DNA from: Sphingobium scionense
Lineage (GTDB): Bacteria > Pseudomonadota > Alphaproteobacteria > Sphingomonadales > Sphingomonadaceae
Length of the DNA: 64,000 bases
Direction: 5' to 3'
Assembly (NCBI RefSeq): GCF_014197035.1
Contig: NZ_JACIEU010000006.1
Location: 62,001 to 126,000 of the forward strand
A program made the translations under genes and the position numbers. A model generated the notes under the pieces. The model was not told the origin of the DNA. It did no database searches and saw only the letters and a program-made list of their open reading frames with translations. Within the stretch, counting starts at the first letter, position 1; the number at the start of each line of letters is the position of its first letter. This document shows, piece after piece, positions 7,619 through 17,385 of the stretch.

Positions 7619-8851
7619 ATGACCGACGCCGCCATCGCTACCGAAACCCGCGATCTCTTCTCCAAGTTCGATCCGCTGATCAACGAGCGCGAGGCGCTGC
7701 TGGCGACGGGCGTGCGCGATCCTTATGCGATCGTCATGGATCAGGTGCTCTCGCCCACGCGCGCGATCATCAAGGGCAGGGAAACCATTCTGCTCGGCAC
7801 CTATAATTATATGGGCATGACCTTCGACCCCGATGTGGTCGAAGCCGGCAAGAGGGCGCTGGACGAATTCGGCGCGGGCACGACCGGCAGCCGCGTCCTC
7901 AATGGCACCTATCAGGGCCACAAGGAAGTCGAGGACGCGCTCAAGGAGTTTTACGGCACGTCGGGCGCCATGGTCTTTTCGACCGGTTATCAGGCGAATC
8001 TGGGCATCATCTCCACCCTGGCGGGCAAGGGCGACTATGTCGTGCTGGACGCAGACAGCCATGCGTCCATCTATGACGGCTGCGCCATGGGCAATGCGGA
8101 GATCGTCCGCTTCCGCCACAACAGCGTCGAGGATCTGGACAAGCGCTTGGGCCGCCTGCCCGCCGACGCGCTGAAGCTGGTCGTGCTGGAAGGCGTCTAT
8201 TCGATGCTGGGCGACGTCGCGCCGCTGCCCGAGATGGTCGCCGCCATCCGCAAGCATTCCAATTGCATGATCCTGTGCGACGAAGCCCATGGCATGGGCT
8301 TTTTCGGCCCCAACGGCCGTGGCGCATACGAGGAACAGGGCGTCGAGGGCGAGATCGACTTCGTCGTCGGCACCTTCTCCAAGTCGGTCGGCACGGTCGG
8401 CGGCTTCTGCGTCTCGAACCATCCCAAGTTCGAGATCCTCCGCCTCGTCTGCCGCCCCTACGTCTTCACCGCGTCGCTGCCGCCCAGCGTCGTCGCCACC
8501 GCCGCGACCAGCATCCGCAAGCTGATGCACGCCGGTGAGAAGCGCGCGCATCTGTGGAAGAACAGCCAGCGCCTGCACAAGGGCCTCACCGACCTCGGCT
8601 TCAAGCTGGGCAGCGCTACACCGCAGTCCGCGATCATCGCCGTCATCCTGACCGACCAGATGCAGGCGGTGGCGATGTGGCAGACGCTGCTGGAGCTGGG
8701 CCTCTACGTCAACATGGCGCGCCCGCCGGCGACCCCGGCCGGCACCTTCCTGCTGCGCTGCTCGCTCTGCGCCGAGCATAGCGACGAGCAGGTCGAGCAG
8801 ATCATCGCCATGTTCGAGACCGCCGGCAAGGCCACCGGCGCGATCAACTGA
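7619..8851 (+). CDS. spt: Serine palmitoyltransferase
   Basis: A 410-residue fold-type I PLP enzyme of the alpha-oxoamine synthase family. The PLP lysine is Lys255 in GTFSKSVGTVGGF, with DEAHGMG at 221-227 and the ring-stacking His148 in DADSHASIYDG. The GTFSKSVGTVGG context and the neighbouring ACP favour serine palmitoyltransferase over the related KBL or AONS enzymes. It condenses L-serine with a palmitoyl thioester to 3-ketodihydrosphingosine, the first step of sphingolipid synthesis; sphingomonads use sphingolipids in place of LPS in the outer membrane. The start is ATG 7619, 20 bases after the end of a repeat. Confidence 0.93.
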   Translation: MTDAAIATETRDLFSKFDPLINEREALLATGVRDPYAIVMDQVLSPTRAIIKGRETILLGTYNYMGMTFDPDVVEAGKRALDEFGAGTTGSRVLNGTYQGHKEVEDALKEFYGTSGAMVFSTGYQANLGIISTLAGKGDYVVLDADSHASIYDGCAMGNAEIVRFRHNSVEDLDKRLGRLPADALKLVVLEGVYSMLGDVAPLPEMVAAIRKHSNCMILCDEAHGMGFFGPNGRGAYEEQGVEGEIDFVVGTFSKSVGTVGGFCVSNHPKFEILRLVCRPYVFTASLPPSVVATAATSIRKLMHAGEKRAHLWKNSQRLHKGLTDLGFKLGSATPQSAIIAVILTDQMQAVAMWQTLLELGLYVNMARPPATPAGTFLLRCSLCAEHSDEQVEQIIAMFETAGKATGAIN

Positions 8852-8973
8852 TCGCGCTTTTCGACACTCCGACGATCGACCGGGTATTTCCTGCGACAGA
8901 ATCTGCTACAGCAGCGGAACCATCTAACCTGCATATTCGCGCGGTTAACATAGTTCGGTTAGTGTAACGGTAT

Positions 8974-10965
8974 ATGGCGGAACGCGACGTGATCGACGAA
9001 CAGGACAGGGGCTGGCGTGCCGTGGCACGGCGTTACATGCCCCTGGTCCTCGGCATATTGCTGATCGGATCGCTCGGCGCCCTGCTCTACAGCGCCAGCA
9101 GCGCCTCGCGCGATCACCAGCGCGCGCTGGCGGAACAGCAGCGCAGCTGGGAGATCATGGCGCTCGCCCGCGCGTTCGAGGCAAAGACTACCCGCGCCGA
9201 AGTGACGCTGGCCCGTTATGTCATCAGCCTTGATCCCGACACCGGACGGCTGTTCCAGGACCAGTGGCGCACCGCCGCCAGCCAGCTCAAGTCGCTGACC
9301 TATGCCACCCGCAAATCGGACTGGCAGCGCGGCAATGTCCGTGCGCTCCAGGTCGCCTTCAGCCAGCGCGGCAAGACATTGAGCGAGATCGGCCTGCGCA
9401 CCACCTATGACCAGAAGATGGGCGCGCTGGCGCAATTCCATCAGGCCGGTCAATCGCAGGATATCAAGCGGCTGACCGCGCTGATCGACCTGGTGATCCA
9501 GGCCGAAAATGCGCGCCTGCGCGAACGCAGCCTGGCCGTCAGCCTGGCGGGCGACCGCACCGAATTTGTCGGCAAGACGTCGCGCATAGTGGGTCTCGCC
9601 CTGCTGGTCTGCATCCTCTTCGCGCTGTGGCTGGTCAATGCGGCCTATACCGAACGGCGCAATGCCCGTCGCATGGCCGATATCGAGGCCGAACGCGCAG
9701 ACCGGCTGGAAGAGGCCGTTGCCGCCCGTACCGGCGAATTGTCCGACGCCTATGAACAGCTGAAGCGCGAATCCGCGGAGCGGGCCGCCGCCGAGGATAA
9801 TCTGCGCCAGATGCAGAAGATGGACGCGGTCGGGCAATTGACCGGCGGCATCGCGCATGATTTCAACAATATGCTGGCGGTCGTGGTCGGCGGCCTGGAA
9901 CTGGCCAAGCGCAAGATGCGGCTCAAGCCCGCCGAGGCCGGCCATCATCTCGACAATGCGATGGAGGGCGCCAATCGCGCCGCGGCGCTGACCCGCCGCC
10001 TGCTCGCCTTCGCCCGCTCCGAACCGCTGCTGCCCAATGCGGTCGATCCTGACGGTCTGCTGCGCGGCATGGCCGACCTGGTCGATCGCACCATCGGCGA
10101 CCAGATCATCGTCAGCTTCGCCCATCGGGCCAGCGGCTGGCGCATTTTCGTCGACCAGCATCAGATGGAAAACGCCCTTCTGAACCTGTGCGTCAATGCC
10201 CGCGACGCGATGGAGGGGCGTGGCACGCTCACCATCTCGACCGGCCAGGCGCGGCTGGTCGCGAACGAGATCGGTGAATGCCCGGCCGGCGACTATGTCA
10301 CCGTCACCGTCGCCGACAATGGCTGCGGCATGACGCCCGAGGTGGCGGCGCGCGTATTCGAACCCTTCTTCACCACCAAGCCGGTGGGCAAGGGCACCGG
10401 CCTTGGCCTCAGCCAGATTTTCGGCTTCGTGCGCCAGAGCCAGGGCGAGATCCGCATCGAGTCCGAACTGGGCACCGGCACCAGCGTCCATATCTATCTG
10501 CCGCGCCGCATCCTGACCGAGCAGGAGGCCGCCGCACAGGCGCCCTCGATCGAGCAGTTCGATACCCTCCATCCGCCGACCCGCATCCTGGTGGTGGAAG
10601 ACGACCCGCGCGTGCTGAACCAGACCATGGCGGCGCTGGCCGAACTGGGCCATTTGCCGATCGCCTGCGACCACCCCAGCAAGGCGGCCAAGCTGCTCAG
10701 CAACAATGCCGATATCGGCCTGATCATGAGCGACGTGCTGATGCCCGACATGACCGGGCCGGAAATGATCCGCACCCTGCCCGCCCATATGCGCCACCTA
10801 CCGGTGCTGTTCGTCACCGGCTTCACCGGCGACGCGACCGACAGCGATGATTTCAGGGGGCATGAGGTGCTGCGCAAGCCCTATACGCTGGCAGCGCTGG
10901 GTCTGGCCCTGTCCAATGCCCTTAACGGATCGAACCACCCAGGAACAGCCGCGGCAGCAGAGTGA
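8974..10965 (+). CDS. Hybrid sensor histidine kinase/response regulator
   Basis: 663 residues. Membrane helices at about 21-41 and 205-223 bracket a periplasmic sensor of about 165 residues (CHASE3-like in size, not clearly assigned). A coiled coil spans about 236-283, with His295 in GGIAHDFNN. The ATPase boxes are NALLNLCVNARDAM, DNGCGM and GTGLGL, and a C-terminal receiver has ILVVEDDPRV and phospho-acceptor Asp587 in MSDVLMPDMTG. The GG-AHDFNN H-box and attached receiver are common in alphaproteobacterial hybrid kinases. There is no output domain or partner regulator nearby, so the pathway is unknown. The 3' end overlaps the convergent gene by 44 bases. Confidence 0.92.
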   Translation: MAERDVIDEQDRGWRAVARRYMPLVLGILLIGSLGALLYSASSASRDHQRALAEQQRSWEIMALARAFEAKTTRAEVTLARYVISLDPDTGRLFQDQWRTAASQLKSLTYATRKSDWQRGNVRALQVAFSQRGKTLSEIGLRTTYDQKMGALAQFHQAGQSQDIKRLTALIDLVIQAENARLRERSLAVSLAGDRTEFVGKTSRIVGLALLVCILFALWLVNAAYTERRNARRMADIEAERADRLEEAVAARTGELSDAYEQLKRESAERAAAEDNLRQMQKMDAVGQLTGGIAHDFNNMLAVVVGGLELAKRKMRLKPAEAGHHLDNAMEGANRAAALTRRLLAFARSEPLLPNAVDPDGLLRGMADLVDRTIGDQIIVSFAHRASGWRIFVDQHQMENALLNLCVNARDAMEGRGTLTISTGQARLVANEIGECPAGDYVTVTVADNGCGMTPEVAARVFEPFFTTKPVGKGTGLGLSQIFGFVRQSQGEIRIESELGTGTSVHIYLPRRILTEQEAAAQAPSIEQFDTLHPPTRILVVEDDPRVLNQTMAALAELGHLPIACDHPSKAAKLLSNNADIGLIMSDVLMPDMTGPEMIRTLPAHMRHLPVLFVTGFTGDATDSDDFRGHEVLRKPYTLAALGLALSNALNGSNHPGTAAAAE

Positions 10966-11809
10966 CCGCGCCCAGCAGCGGCCAGCGCCGCTGCCAGGGC
11001 TTGATCGCGATCCTCGTCCCGGCATGCCGGTTGATCTTCCACGCCAGATAATCGATCCCGCCGGCATAGGTGAAGCTCGCCTTGGCGAGGCGCACCACCG
11101 ACAGATATTTGCCCCGCCGCTGCAACCCGCGCCAGAGCTTCGCGGCATTCCCCGGCGATGGCGACAGTCCTTGCGCCAGCGCGGCCGCGCCGAAGCGACG
11201 ATAGCGGTCGGGATCGGCATCGACGATCGAGAGCGAACGTCCCGTCTTCTCCGCCCGCAACTCGGCATTGTAGGTCAGGGTGAAGCCGGTCTTCCACAGG
11301 ACGATCGGATCATCCCCCTGCCCTTGCGCCATCGGCCGGGCGAGCGACAGCAAAGTCGGCGCGGCCTGCGCCACCGCCGCCAGCGTTCGTTGCCGCGCCA
11401 GATCATCCGCCGCCCAGAGCAGCCGCGAAGGCTGGGCAAAACGTGCCCAGACCGAGACATTGTCGGCCTTCACGCTGTTCAACCGGGCAAAGTCCGCTTC
11501 CGACAGCACCGCATATTTGGCGATCAGGCCGCCATGTTCGAACGGAAACACATTGGGCGGGATCGCCCGGTTTGCGCGCGCCAGCCAGCCCTTGCCATAG
11601 GCCGCCTCATAATCGGAGACGATCAGGTAGAAATCGAGCATCAGCCCGTCGAGATTGGCCTCGCGCAGGCAGGAGCCGTAGAAGAGCACCGCCCGCGCCG
11701 CACCGGGATATTTTGCCGCCAGCGCCCCCGCCATCGCGGCCGCGCGCGGATCGGCCGGCGCGGACAGTTCGGCAGTGACGAGCGAGATCAGGCTGTTGGT
11801 CATCGCCAT
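10922..11809 (-). CDS. Tam41-like nucleotidyltransferase-fold protein (possible CDP-diacylglycerol synthase)
   Basis: A 295-residue protein. Residues around 40-65 read AVLFYGSCLRE then MLDFYLIVSDY, a GS-x(n)-DxxL pattern of the nucleotidyltransferase fold. Later segments, KYAVLSEADF followed by W-A-R-F-A-Q-P-SRLLW, and a TYNAELRAEK/LSIVDADPDRY block, appear in the order seen in mitochondrial Tam41/TAMM41, which makes CDP-diacylglycerol from phosphatidate and CTP. I infer a bacterial Tam41-type protein from these patterns. The start is ATG 11809, or 11803 two codons later; the ribosome site is poor. The 3' end overlaps the kinase gene by 44 bases. Confidence 0.65.
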   Translation of the reverse strand: MAMTNSLISLVTAELSAPADPRAAAMAGALAAKYPGAARAVLFYGSCLREANLDGLMLDFYLIVSDYEAAYGKGWLARANRAIPPNVFPFEHGGLIAKYAVLSEADFARLNSVKADNVSVWARFAQPSRLLWAADDLARQRTLAAVAQAAPTLLSLARPMAQGQGDDPIVLWKTGFTLTYNAELRAEKTGRSLSIVDADPDRYRRFGAAALAQGLSPSPGNAAKLWRGLQRRGKYLSVVRLAKASFTYAGGIDYLAWKINRHAGTRIAIKPWQRRWPLLGAVTLLPRLFLGGSIR

Positions 11810-12037
11810 GCGCTTTAAAGCCTGATCCCACTCGGTGGAAGCATCTTGCGCATCGCTTGAAGGCGATTTTCTGCCTCCACACAGGGGCCAATCTGACCCC
11901 ACTTTAAATCCTGCTCCCGCACATGTCCGATGAGAGATGGTTCAGGAATCGGATATTTCTCTGTCCACCCAACGGAAACGCAGCGTTGGCATTCCGCTGG
12001 CTGGTCCGGGCGTCGTGACGGTCTTATTCCTCTCCCC

Positions 12038-12322
12038 ATGACATTGCATCCCCAGATCGCGGCCTTTGCCGCCCAGCTTGACGATCTTTCCCGCCTGCTG
12101 CGGGCACAGGGCGCGCGGCCCTGGGCGGATCGGATCGACCTCATTCAGCGCGCCGTGGCGGACTCCAACTATGCCGGCGTCACCCGCTTCCTGGAACTGT
12201 TCGAGGGAGAGGTTGGCTTTGCCGAACTGACCCTTTCGGACGAAGCGGCCGATGCCGCACTGGCGCAATGCCGGGCGGCGGCGTTGGCGATGGCGCAGCG
12301 GCTGGCGCGCGAGGAAGGCTGA
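12038..12322 (+). CDS. Hypothetical 94-residue helical protein
   Basis: I do not recognise a named family. The protein is almost entirely predicted helix, with a central acidic patch (FLELFEGEVGFAELTL) and no Cys, signal peptide or membrane segment. ATG 12038 was chosen because the compositionally coherent protein starts there; the frame is open to 11930 and there is no good ribosome site. It sits alone between the Tam41-like gene and the glycine riboswitch. The codon use is like its neighbours. Confidence 0.6.
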   Translation: MTLHPQIAAFAAQLDDLSRLLRAQGARPWADRIDLIQRAVADSNYAGVTRFLELFEGEVGFAELTLSDEAADAALAQCRAAALAMAQRLAREEG

Positions 12323-12424
12323 TCCGGCTATAACCTGCGTCCCTGCGACATTTGCCTGATTGACGCCGCCCGCGCTTTGGGCAAATGCGTGGGGCGTCTC
12401 CGGTGCCGAGGATTCGGCAGCGGG

Positions 12425-12625
12425 CACGATGCGGGAGAGCATGGGCGCCTTTCAGGCTCGAGCCCGTCGCCGAAGGAGCAACCGCCCCGGAATCTCTCAG
12501 GCCAAAGGACCGCATCGCGCGTAGATACTCTGGAAAGCGGATGGCCCCGTGCCGTCCCACCGAAGGGGTAAGCCAGCCGGCCCCAAGCCGCTGGTCAAAG
12601 CTCTCAGGTTCCGTGACAGAGGGGG
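12425..12625 (+). promoter_or_regulatory. Tandem glycine riboswitch upstream of gcvT
   Basis: Two adjacent glycine aptamers. The first runs from about 12425 to 12516: GCGGGAGAGC at 12431, CGCCGAAGGAGCAA, then ATCTCTCAGGCCAAAGGACCGC. The second runs from about 12527 to 12625: CTCTGGAAAG, CACCGAAGGGGTAAGC, then CTCTCAGGTTCCGTGACAGAGG. These are the diagnostic conserved blocks of the glycine riboswitch, which usually turns glycine cleavage genes on when glycine is high. It lies 74 bases before the gcvT start and accounts for the 376-base gap. Confidence 0.96.
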
Positions 12626-12698
12626 TGGCATGCCGGAAGCGCCGATTCGTCGGCTGCGCTGGCCTGTCGCCGCATCCCTCCTACGGAAAGGTCTTGCC

Positions 12699-13877
12699 AT
12701 GACCGCCATTGACGACGTCGCCGCCCTCGAAGCGGAACTGCCCCTCGAAGCCCTGCCGCTGGACGCCTGGCATCGTGCCAAGGGCGCGCGCATGGTCGGC
12801 TTCGCCGGCTATCACATGCCGATCCAGTATGAAGGCATCATGGCCGAACATAGCTGGACCCGCGAACATGCCGGCCTGTTCGACGTCAGCCATATGGGCC
12901 AGCTCACTTTTTCCGACGAGACCGGCGGCGCCAGCGTCGATGCCGCGCTCGAAACCCTGCTGCCCAGCGACATCAAGGGGCTGAAGCCCTTCCGCCAGCG
13001 CTATTCGATGCTGCTGGACCAGGAAGGCGGCATCCTTGACGACCTGATGGTCTCGCGTCCGGGTGTTCCTGGAGAAGAGGGGGGCGCGTTCGAGGGCGCG
13101 GCGATCTACATGGTCGTCAATGGCGCGACGAAATATGACGATATCGGCTGGATGATCGAGCATCTGCCCGACGACGTCACCATGAACCATATGGCCGATC
13201 AGGCGCTGCTGGCGCTGCAAGGGCCGGAAGCGGGCGAGGCAATGGCCGCGCTCATCCCCGAAACCGCCGACCTTATCTTCATGCAGTCCGGTCCCTTCAC
13301 CTGGCGCGGCGTTCCGCTGTGGATCAGCCGTTCGGGCTATACCGGCGAGGATGGCTTCGAGATCAGCGTGCCAGGCGATTCCGTCGCGCTGCTGGCCGAT
13401 GCGCTGTGCGAATTGCCGCAGGTCAAGCCGATCGGCCTTGGCGCGCGTGACTCGCTGCGTCTGGAAGCCGGCCTGCCGCTCTATGGTCATGACCTGTCGC
13501 CCGCCGTCAGCACGATTGGCGCCGATCTGGGCTTTGCTATCCAGAAGCGCCGCCGCGAGGAAGGCGGCTTCATCGGCCATGCCCGCGTGCAGAAGGAACT
13601 GGCCGATGGCCCCGGTTCCAAGCGCGTTGGCCTGAAGATCGAAGGCCGCCTGCCGGCCCGCGAAGGCGCGCAAATCTATGCCGGCGACGTGCTGGTGGGT
13701 GAAGTCACCTCGGGCGGCTTCGCGCCGAGCGTGGGCGCGCCGATCGCCATGGGCTGGGTCAGCCTGCCTTATTCCGCGCTGGACACCGCGCTGGAGATCG
13801 AGGTGCGCGGCAAGCGGATTGCAGCGGCGGTTGCGCCGATGCCGTTCGTTCCGCATCGTTATCGCCGCAAGGCCTGA
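12699..13877 (+). CDS. gcvT: Glycine cleavage system T protein (aminomethyltransferase)
   Basis: 392 residues. GcvT moves the methylene unit from the aminomethyl-lipoyl H protein to tetrahydrofolate, releasing ammonia. Family marks include [15 protein letters not shown] near the N terminus, [14 protein letters not shown], the substrate segment [13 protein letters not shown], and the C-terminal barrel with [11 protein letters not shown] near the end. The ATG at 12699 has GGAAAGG 8 bases upstream; an in-frame ATG at 12630 would add 23 residues, overlap the end of the riboswitch and is less likely. It is first in gcvT-H-PA-PB and controlled by the riboswitch. Confidence 0.96.
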   Translation: MTAIDDVAALEAELPLEALPLDAWHRAKGARMVGFAGYHMPIQYEGIMAEHSWTREHAGLFDVSHMGQLTFSDETGGASVDAALETLLPSDIKGLKPFRQRYSMLLDQEGGILDDLMVSRPGVPGEEGGAFEGAAIYMVVNGATKYDDIGWMIEHLPDDVTMNHMADQALLALQGPEAGEAMAALIPETADLIFMQSGPFTWRGVPLWISRSGYTGEDGFEISVPGDSVALLADALCELPQVKPIGLGARDSLRLEAGLPLYGHDLSPAVSTIGADLGFAIQKRRREEGGFIGHARVQKELADGPGSKRVGLKIEGRLPAREGAQIYAGDVLVGEVTSGGFAPSVGAPIAMGWVSLPYSALDTALEIEVRGKRIAAAVAPMPFVPHRYRRKA

Positions 13878-13903
13878 ATTACCGCTTTTCGAGGAGAGCA
13901 AGC

Positions 13904-14275
13904 ATGAGCCGCTATTTCACCGACGAACATGAATGGATCGACGTTGCAGGCGACATCGCCACCGTCGGCATCACCGACTATGCGCAGGAACAGCTGGGCG
14001 ACATCGTGTTCGTCGAACTGCCCGCCGAAGGCACGACCTTCGAAAAGGGCGACGACGCCGCCGTCGTGGAATCGGTCAAGGCCGCGTCCGACGTCTATGC
14101 CCCGATCTCGGGCGAAGTCGTCGAAGCCAATGGCGCGCTGGAAGACGAGCCCGCTCTCGTCAACAGCGATGCCGAGGAAGATGGCTGGTTCTTCAAGCTG
14201 CGCATCGCCGACGCCAGCGAACTGGAAGGCCTGATGAACGAAGCCGCCTACAAGAAGTTCGTGGCGAGCCTCTAA
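13904..14275 (+). CDS. gcvH: Glycine cleavage system H protein
   Basis: A 123-residue lipoyl carrier. The lipoylation lysine is Lys59 in [14 protein letters not shown], the canonical ESVKA motif. The start [11 protein letters not shown] and [13 protein letters not shown] match the family. It shuttles the aminomethyl group between the P and T proteins. It starts 26 bases after gcvT, with a GAGGAGAG ribosome site. The downstream spacer carries a large palindromic repeat before gcvPA. Confidence 0.97.
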   Translation: MSRYFTDEHEWIDVAGDIATVGITDYAQEQLGDIVFVELPAEGTTFEKGDDAAVVESVKAASDVYAPISGEVVEANGALEDEPALVNSDAEEDGWFFKLRIADASELEGLMNEAAYKKFVASL

Positions 14276-14286
14276 GCAACAGAAAT

Positions 14287-14440
14287 AAGCCCCTCCCTTT
14301 CAAGGGAGGGGGAAGGGGTGGGTCGCGACCGCAGGGAGCGTCCGCCCTATCGCCACGGAGCAGCGCTCGCTCCGCTCGCGACCCCCCCCTTGATCGGAGG
14401 CACGTGACTCCGATCAACCCTCCCTAATAGGGAGGAGGAG
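14287..14440. repeat. Palindromic repeat cluster between gcvH and gcvPA
   Basis: Stems in order: CCCCTCCCTT/CAAGGGAGGGG at 14290-14312, a large stem GGTCGCGA/TCGCGACC enclosing GCTCGCTCCGCTCGC, GATCGGAG/CTCCGATC at 14392-14415, and CCTCCC/GGGAGG at 14419-14436. The right end contributes the GGAGGAGGAG that serves as the ribosome-binding site of gcvPA. It is related to the element inside hrpB. Confidence 0.85.
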
Positions 14441-14449
14441 AAAAACGAA

Positions 14450-15808
14450 ATGCGCTACCTACCCCTTACCGACACCGACCGGCAGGAAATGCTGTCGGTC
14501 ATCGGCGCCGAGACGATCGACGACCTGTTCATCGACGTGCCCGTCGAAGCCCGCCTGAGCGGCACCATCGCCGGCCTGCCCGATCACGCCAGCGAACTGG
14601 CGGTCGAGCGCCACATGGGCGCCCTCGCACGCAAGAATCTGTCGGCAGGGGAAGCGCCCTTCTTCCTGGGCGCCGGCGCCTACAAGCATCATGTCCCCGC
14701 CAGCGTCGATCATCTGATCCAGCGCGGCGAGTTCCTGACCGCCTACACGCCCTATCAGCCGGAAATCGCGCAGGGCACGCTGCAAGTGCTGTTCGAATTC
14801 CAGACCCAGGTGGCTCGCCTGTTGGGCGTCGATGTCGCCAACGCCTCCATGTATGACGGCTCGACCGCCTGCTGGGAAGCGATCGGCATGGCCCGCCGCA
14901 TCACCAAGCGCGGCAAGGCTTTGCTCTCGTCGGGCCTGCACCCCCATTATGTCTCGGTCGCCAACACCATGGCGAAGTTCACCGGCGACGCGCTGGTGCA
15001 TCAGGCGCCGACCCTCGATGCCGCGACCGATATCGACGCGCTGATTGCATCGATCGACAAGGACACGTCCTGCGTCGTCGTCCAATATCCCGACATTCTC
15101 GGCCGCATCGCCGACCTGACCCCGCTGGCCGACGCCGCCCATGCTGTCGGCGCGCTGCTGGTCGCCGTGGTGACGGAACCTGTCGCTCTCGGCGCGATCA
15201 AGGCACCCGGCCATATGGGCGCGGACATCGTCGTGGGCGAAGGCCAGTCGATCGGCGTCGGCCTGCAGTTTGGCGGTCCCTATCTGGGCCTGTTCGGCTG
15301 CAAGCAGAAATATGTCCGCCAGATGCCGGGCCGCCTGTGCGGCGAGACGGTCGACGCGGCCGGCAAGCGCGGCTTCGTGCTGACGCTTTCCACCCGCGAG
15401 CAGCATATCCGCCGCGAAAAGGCGACGTCGAACATCTGCACCAACTCGGGTCTGTGCGCGCTGGCCTTCAGCATCCACATGACCCTGCTGGGCGAGAAGG
15501 GCCTGCGCGAGCTGGCGACCCTGAACCACGGCCTCGCCGTGCAGGCTGCCGATCGCCTCGCCAAGGTGCCGGGCGTGACCCTGCTCAACGACGGCTTCTT
15601 CAACGAATTCACGCTGGTCCTGACCAAGGATGCGCGCGATGTCGTCCGCAACCTCGCCGACAAGGGCGTGCTGGCGGGCGTCTCGCTCGGCCGCCTGTTC
15701 CCGGACGCGCCGGAGATCGGCAACGGCCTGGTCGTCGCCGTGACGGAAACCGTCACGCCGGAGGATATCGAAACCCTTGCCGCAGCGCTTGAGGAGGAAC
15801 TGGCATGA
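14450..15808 (+). CDS. gcvPA: Glycine dehydrogenase (decarboxylating) subunit 1
   Basis: 452 residues: the N-terminal half of the two-subunit P protein. It starts [14 protein letters not shown], then [19 protein letters not shown] and [24 protein letters not shown], both highly conserved in GcvPA. It lacks the PLP lysine, as expected, because that residue is in subunit 2. With GcvPB it decarboxylates glycine and loads the aminomethyl group on lipoylated GcvH. The ribosome site GGAGGAGGAG is 9 bases upstream and belongs to the repeat. It overlaps gcvPB by 4 bases (ATGA). Confidence 0.96.
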   Translation: MRYLPLTDTDRQEMLSVIGAETIDDLFIDVPVEARLSGTIAGLPDHASELAVERHMGALARKNLSAGEAPFFLGAGAYKHHVPASVDHLIQRGEFLTAYTPYQPEIAQGTLQVLFEFQTQVARLLGVDVANASMYDGSTACWEAIGMARRITKRGKALLSSGLHPHYVSVANTMAKFTGDALVHQAPTLDAATDIDALIASIDKDTSCVVVQYPDILGRIADLTPLADAAHAVGALLVAVVTEPVALGAIKAPGHMGADIVVGEGQSIGVGLQFGGPYLGLFGCKQKYVRQMPGRLCGETVDAAGKRGFVLTLSTREQHIRREKATSNICTNSGLCALAFSIHMTLLGEKGLRELATLNHGLAVQAADRLAKVPGVTLLNDGFFNEFTLVLTKDARDVVRNLADKGVLAGVSLGRLFPDAPEIGNGLVVAVTETVTPEDIETLAAALEEELA

Positions 15809-17376
15809 CCATGTTGAAGGAAGGTCGCCCGACCACCCCGCAGGCCGTCGAGGAAGAGCATATGGCCCCGCAAACCGCCACCGGCAATCGCGCGCTGATG
15901 CTGGAGGAAAAGCTGATCTTCGAGATCGGTTCGACCGACACCACGGGCGTCGATTTCGCCGACGCGCCCAAGGTGACCAGCCGCCTCGGTTCGCTCGCCC
16001 GCACCGACAGCATCGGCCTGCCCGGCCTGTCGGAGCAGGAAACGGTGCGCCATTACACCCGCCTGTCGCGTCAGAATTACGCCATCGACCTTGGCCTTTT
16101 CCCGCTCGGCAGCTGCACCATGAAGCACAACCCCCGCCTCAACGAAAAGGTCGCGCGGATGCCCGGTTTCGCCGACATCCATCCGCTGCAGCCGCAGTCG
16201 ACGGTGCAGGGCGCGCTGGCCGTCATCCATGAACTTGCCCGGTGGCTGGTGACGCTGACCGGCATGCACTCGGTCGCCATGTCGCCCAAGGCCGGCGCCC
16301 ATGGCGAACTCTGCGGCCTGCTGGCGATCCGCGCCGCGCTCGAAGCGCGTGGCGACGCGCGCAGCGTCATCCTCGTCCCCGAAAGCGCCCATGGCACCAA
16401 CCCGGCGACGGCCGCCTTCTGCGGCTACAAGGTCGAGGATATCCCGGCGACCCCGGATGGTCGCGTCGACCTGGAAGCCTTGAAGGCGCGCCTTGGCCCG
16501 GACGTTGCGGCGGTGATGATCACCAACCCCAACACCTGCGGCCTGTTCGAGCGCGACATGAAGACGATCTCCGACGCGGTCCATGCCGCCGGGGCCTTCG
16601 TCTATTGCGACGGCGCGAACTTCAACGCCATTGTCGGCCGGGTCCGCCCCGGCGATCTGGGCGTCGACGCCATGCACATCAACCTGCACAAGACCTTCTC
16701 CACCCCCCATGGCGGCGGTGGTCCCGGTTCGGGTCCGGTCGTGCTGTCGGAAGCGCTCACGCCCTTCGCGCCTTTGCCTTTCGTCGAAAAGCAGGACGAC
16801 AAGTTCGTACTGGTGGAAGAGGAAACGGCGGAGGATCACCACGCCCAGACCTTTGGCCGCATGGTCGCCTTCCATGGCCAGATGGGCATGTTCACCCGCG
16901 CGCTGACCTATATCCTCAGCCACGGCGCCGATGGTCTGCGCCAGGTCGCGAGCGACGCGGTGCTCAACGCCAATTACATCCTGCGCAGCCTGGATGACGT
17001 GCTGGATGCGCCCTTCGGCGGTGCCGGCCCGTGCATGCATGAGGCGCTGTTCAGCGACAAGGGCCTGGCCGAAGGCTTCACCACGCTCGACATCGCCAAA
17101 GGCCTGATCGACGAGGGCTTCCACCCGATGACCATGTATTTCCCGCTGGTCGTCCATGGCGCGATGCTGGTCGAACCCACCGAAACCGAAAGCAAGGCCG
17201 CGCTCGACCAGTTCATCATGGCGCTGCGCAGCCTGGCGGAGCGAGCCAAGGCGGGTGACGAGGCGCTGAAGGGCGCGCCCTATCACGCTCCGCGCCGTCG
17301 CCTCGACGAGACGCTGGCCGCGCGCAAGCCGGTGCTGACCTGGTCCGAACCGGACCTGGCGGTCGCCACCGAATAA
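15805..17376 (+). CDS. gcvPB: Glycine dehydrogenase (decarboxylating) subunit 2
   Basis: 523 residues: the PLP-bearing half of the split glycine decarboxylase. The PLP lysine is Lys296 in [21 protein letters not shown]. Other marks are [14 protein letters not shown] near 102-115 and [16 protein letters not shown] near 192. The first 30 residues or so are a family-variable extension. It starts inside the gcvPA stop (ATGA). A strong hairpin follows the stop, so the operon probably ends here. Confidence 0.96.
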   Translation: MTMLKEGRPTTPQAVEEEHMAPQTATGNRALMLEEKLIFEIGSTDTTGVDFADAPKVTSRLGSLARTDSIGLPGLSEQETVRHYTRLSRQNYAIDLGLFPLGSCTMKHNPRLNEKVARMPGFADIHPLQPQSTVQGALAVIHELARWLVTLTGMHSVAMSPKAGAHGELCGLLAIRAALEARGDARSVILVPESAHGTNPATAAFCGYKVEDIPATPDGRVDLEALKARLGPDVAAVMITNPNTCGLFERDMKTISDAVHAAGAFVYCDGANFNAIVGRVRPGDLGVDAMHINLHKTFSTPHGGGGPGSGPVVLSEALTPFAPLPFVEKQDDKFVLVEEETAEDHHAQTFGRMVAFHGQMGMFTRALTYILSHGADGLRQVASDAVLNANYILRSLDDVLDAPFGGAGPCMHEALFSDKGLAEGFTTLDIAKGLIDEGFHPMTMYFPLVVHGAMLVEPTETESKAALDQFIMALRSLAERAKAGDEALKGAPYHAPRRRLDETLAARKPVLTWSEPDLAVATE

Positions 17377-17385
17377 GCCAGAAGC

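Noticed and set aside
8916..8950. GGAAC motif upstream of the hybrid kinase as an EcfG promoter
   Set aside because: The following GGTT lies 22-23 bases away, too far for the 16-17-base spacer.
11878..11910. GGGGCCAATCTGACCCC palindrome as an insertion-sequence end
   Set aside because: No transposase remnant or second end was found. The short palindrome alone is not evidence of an insertion sequence.
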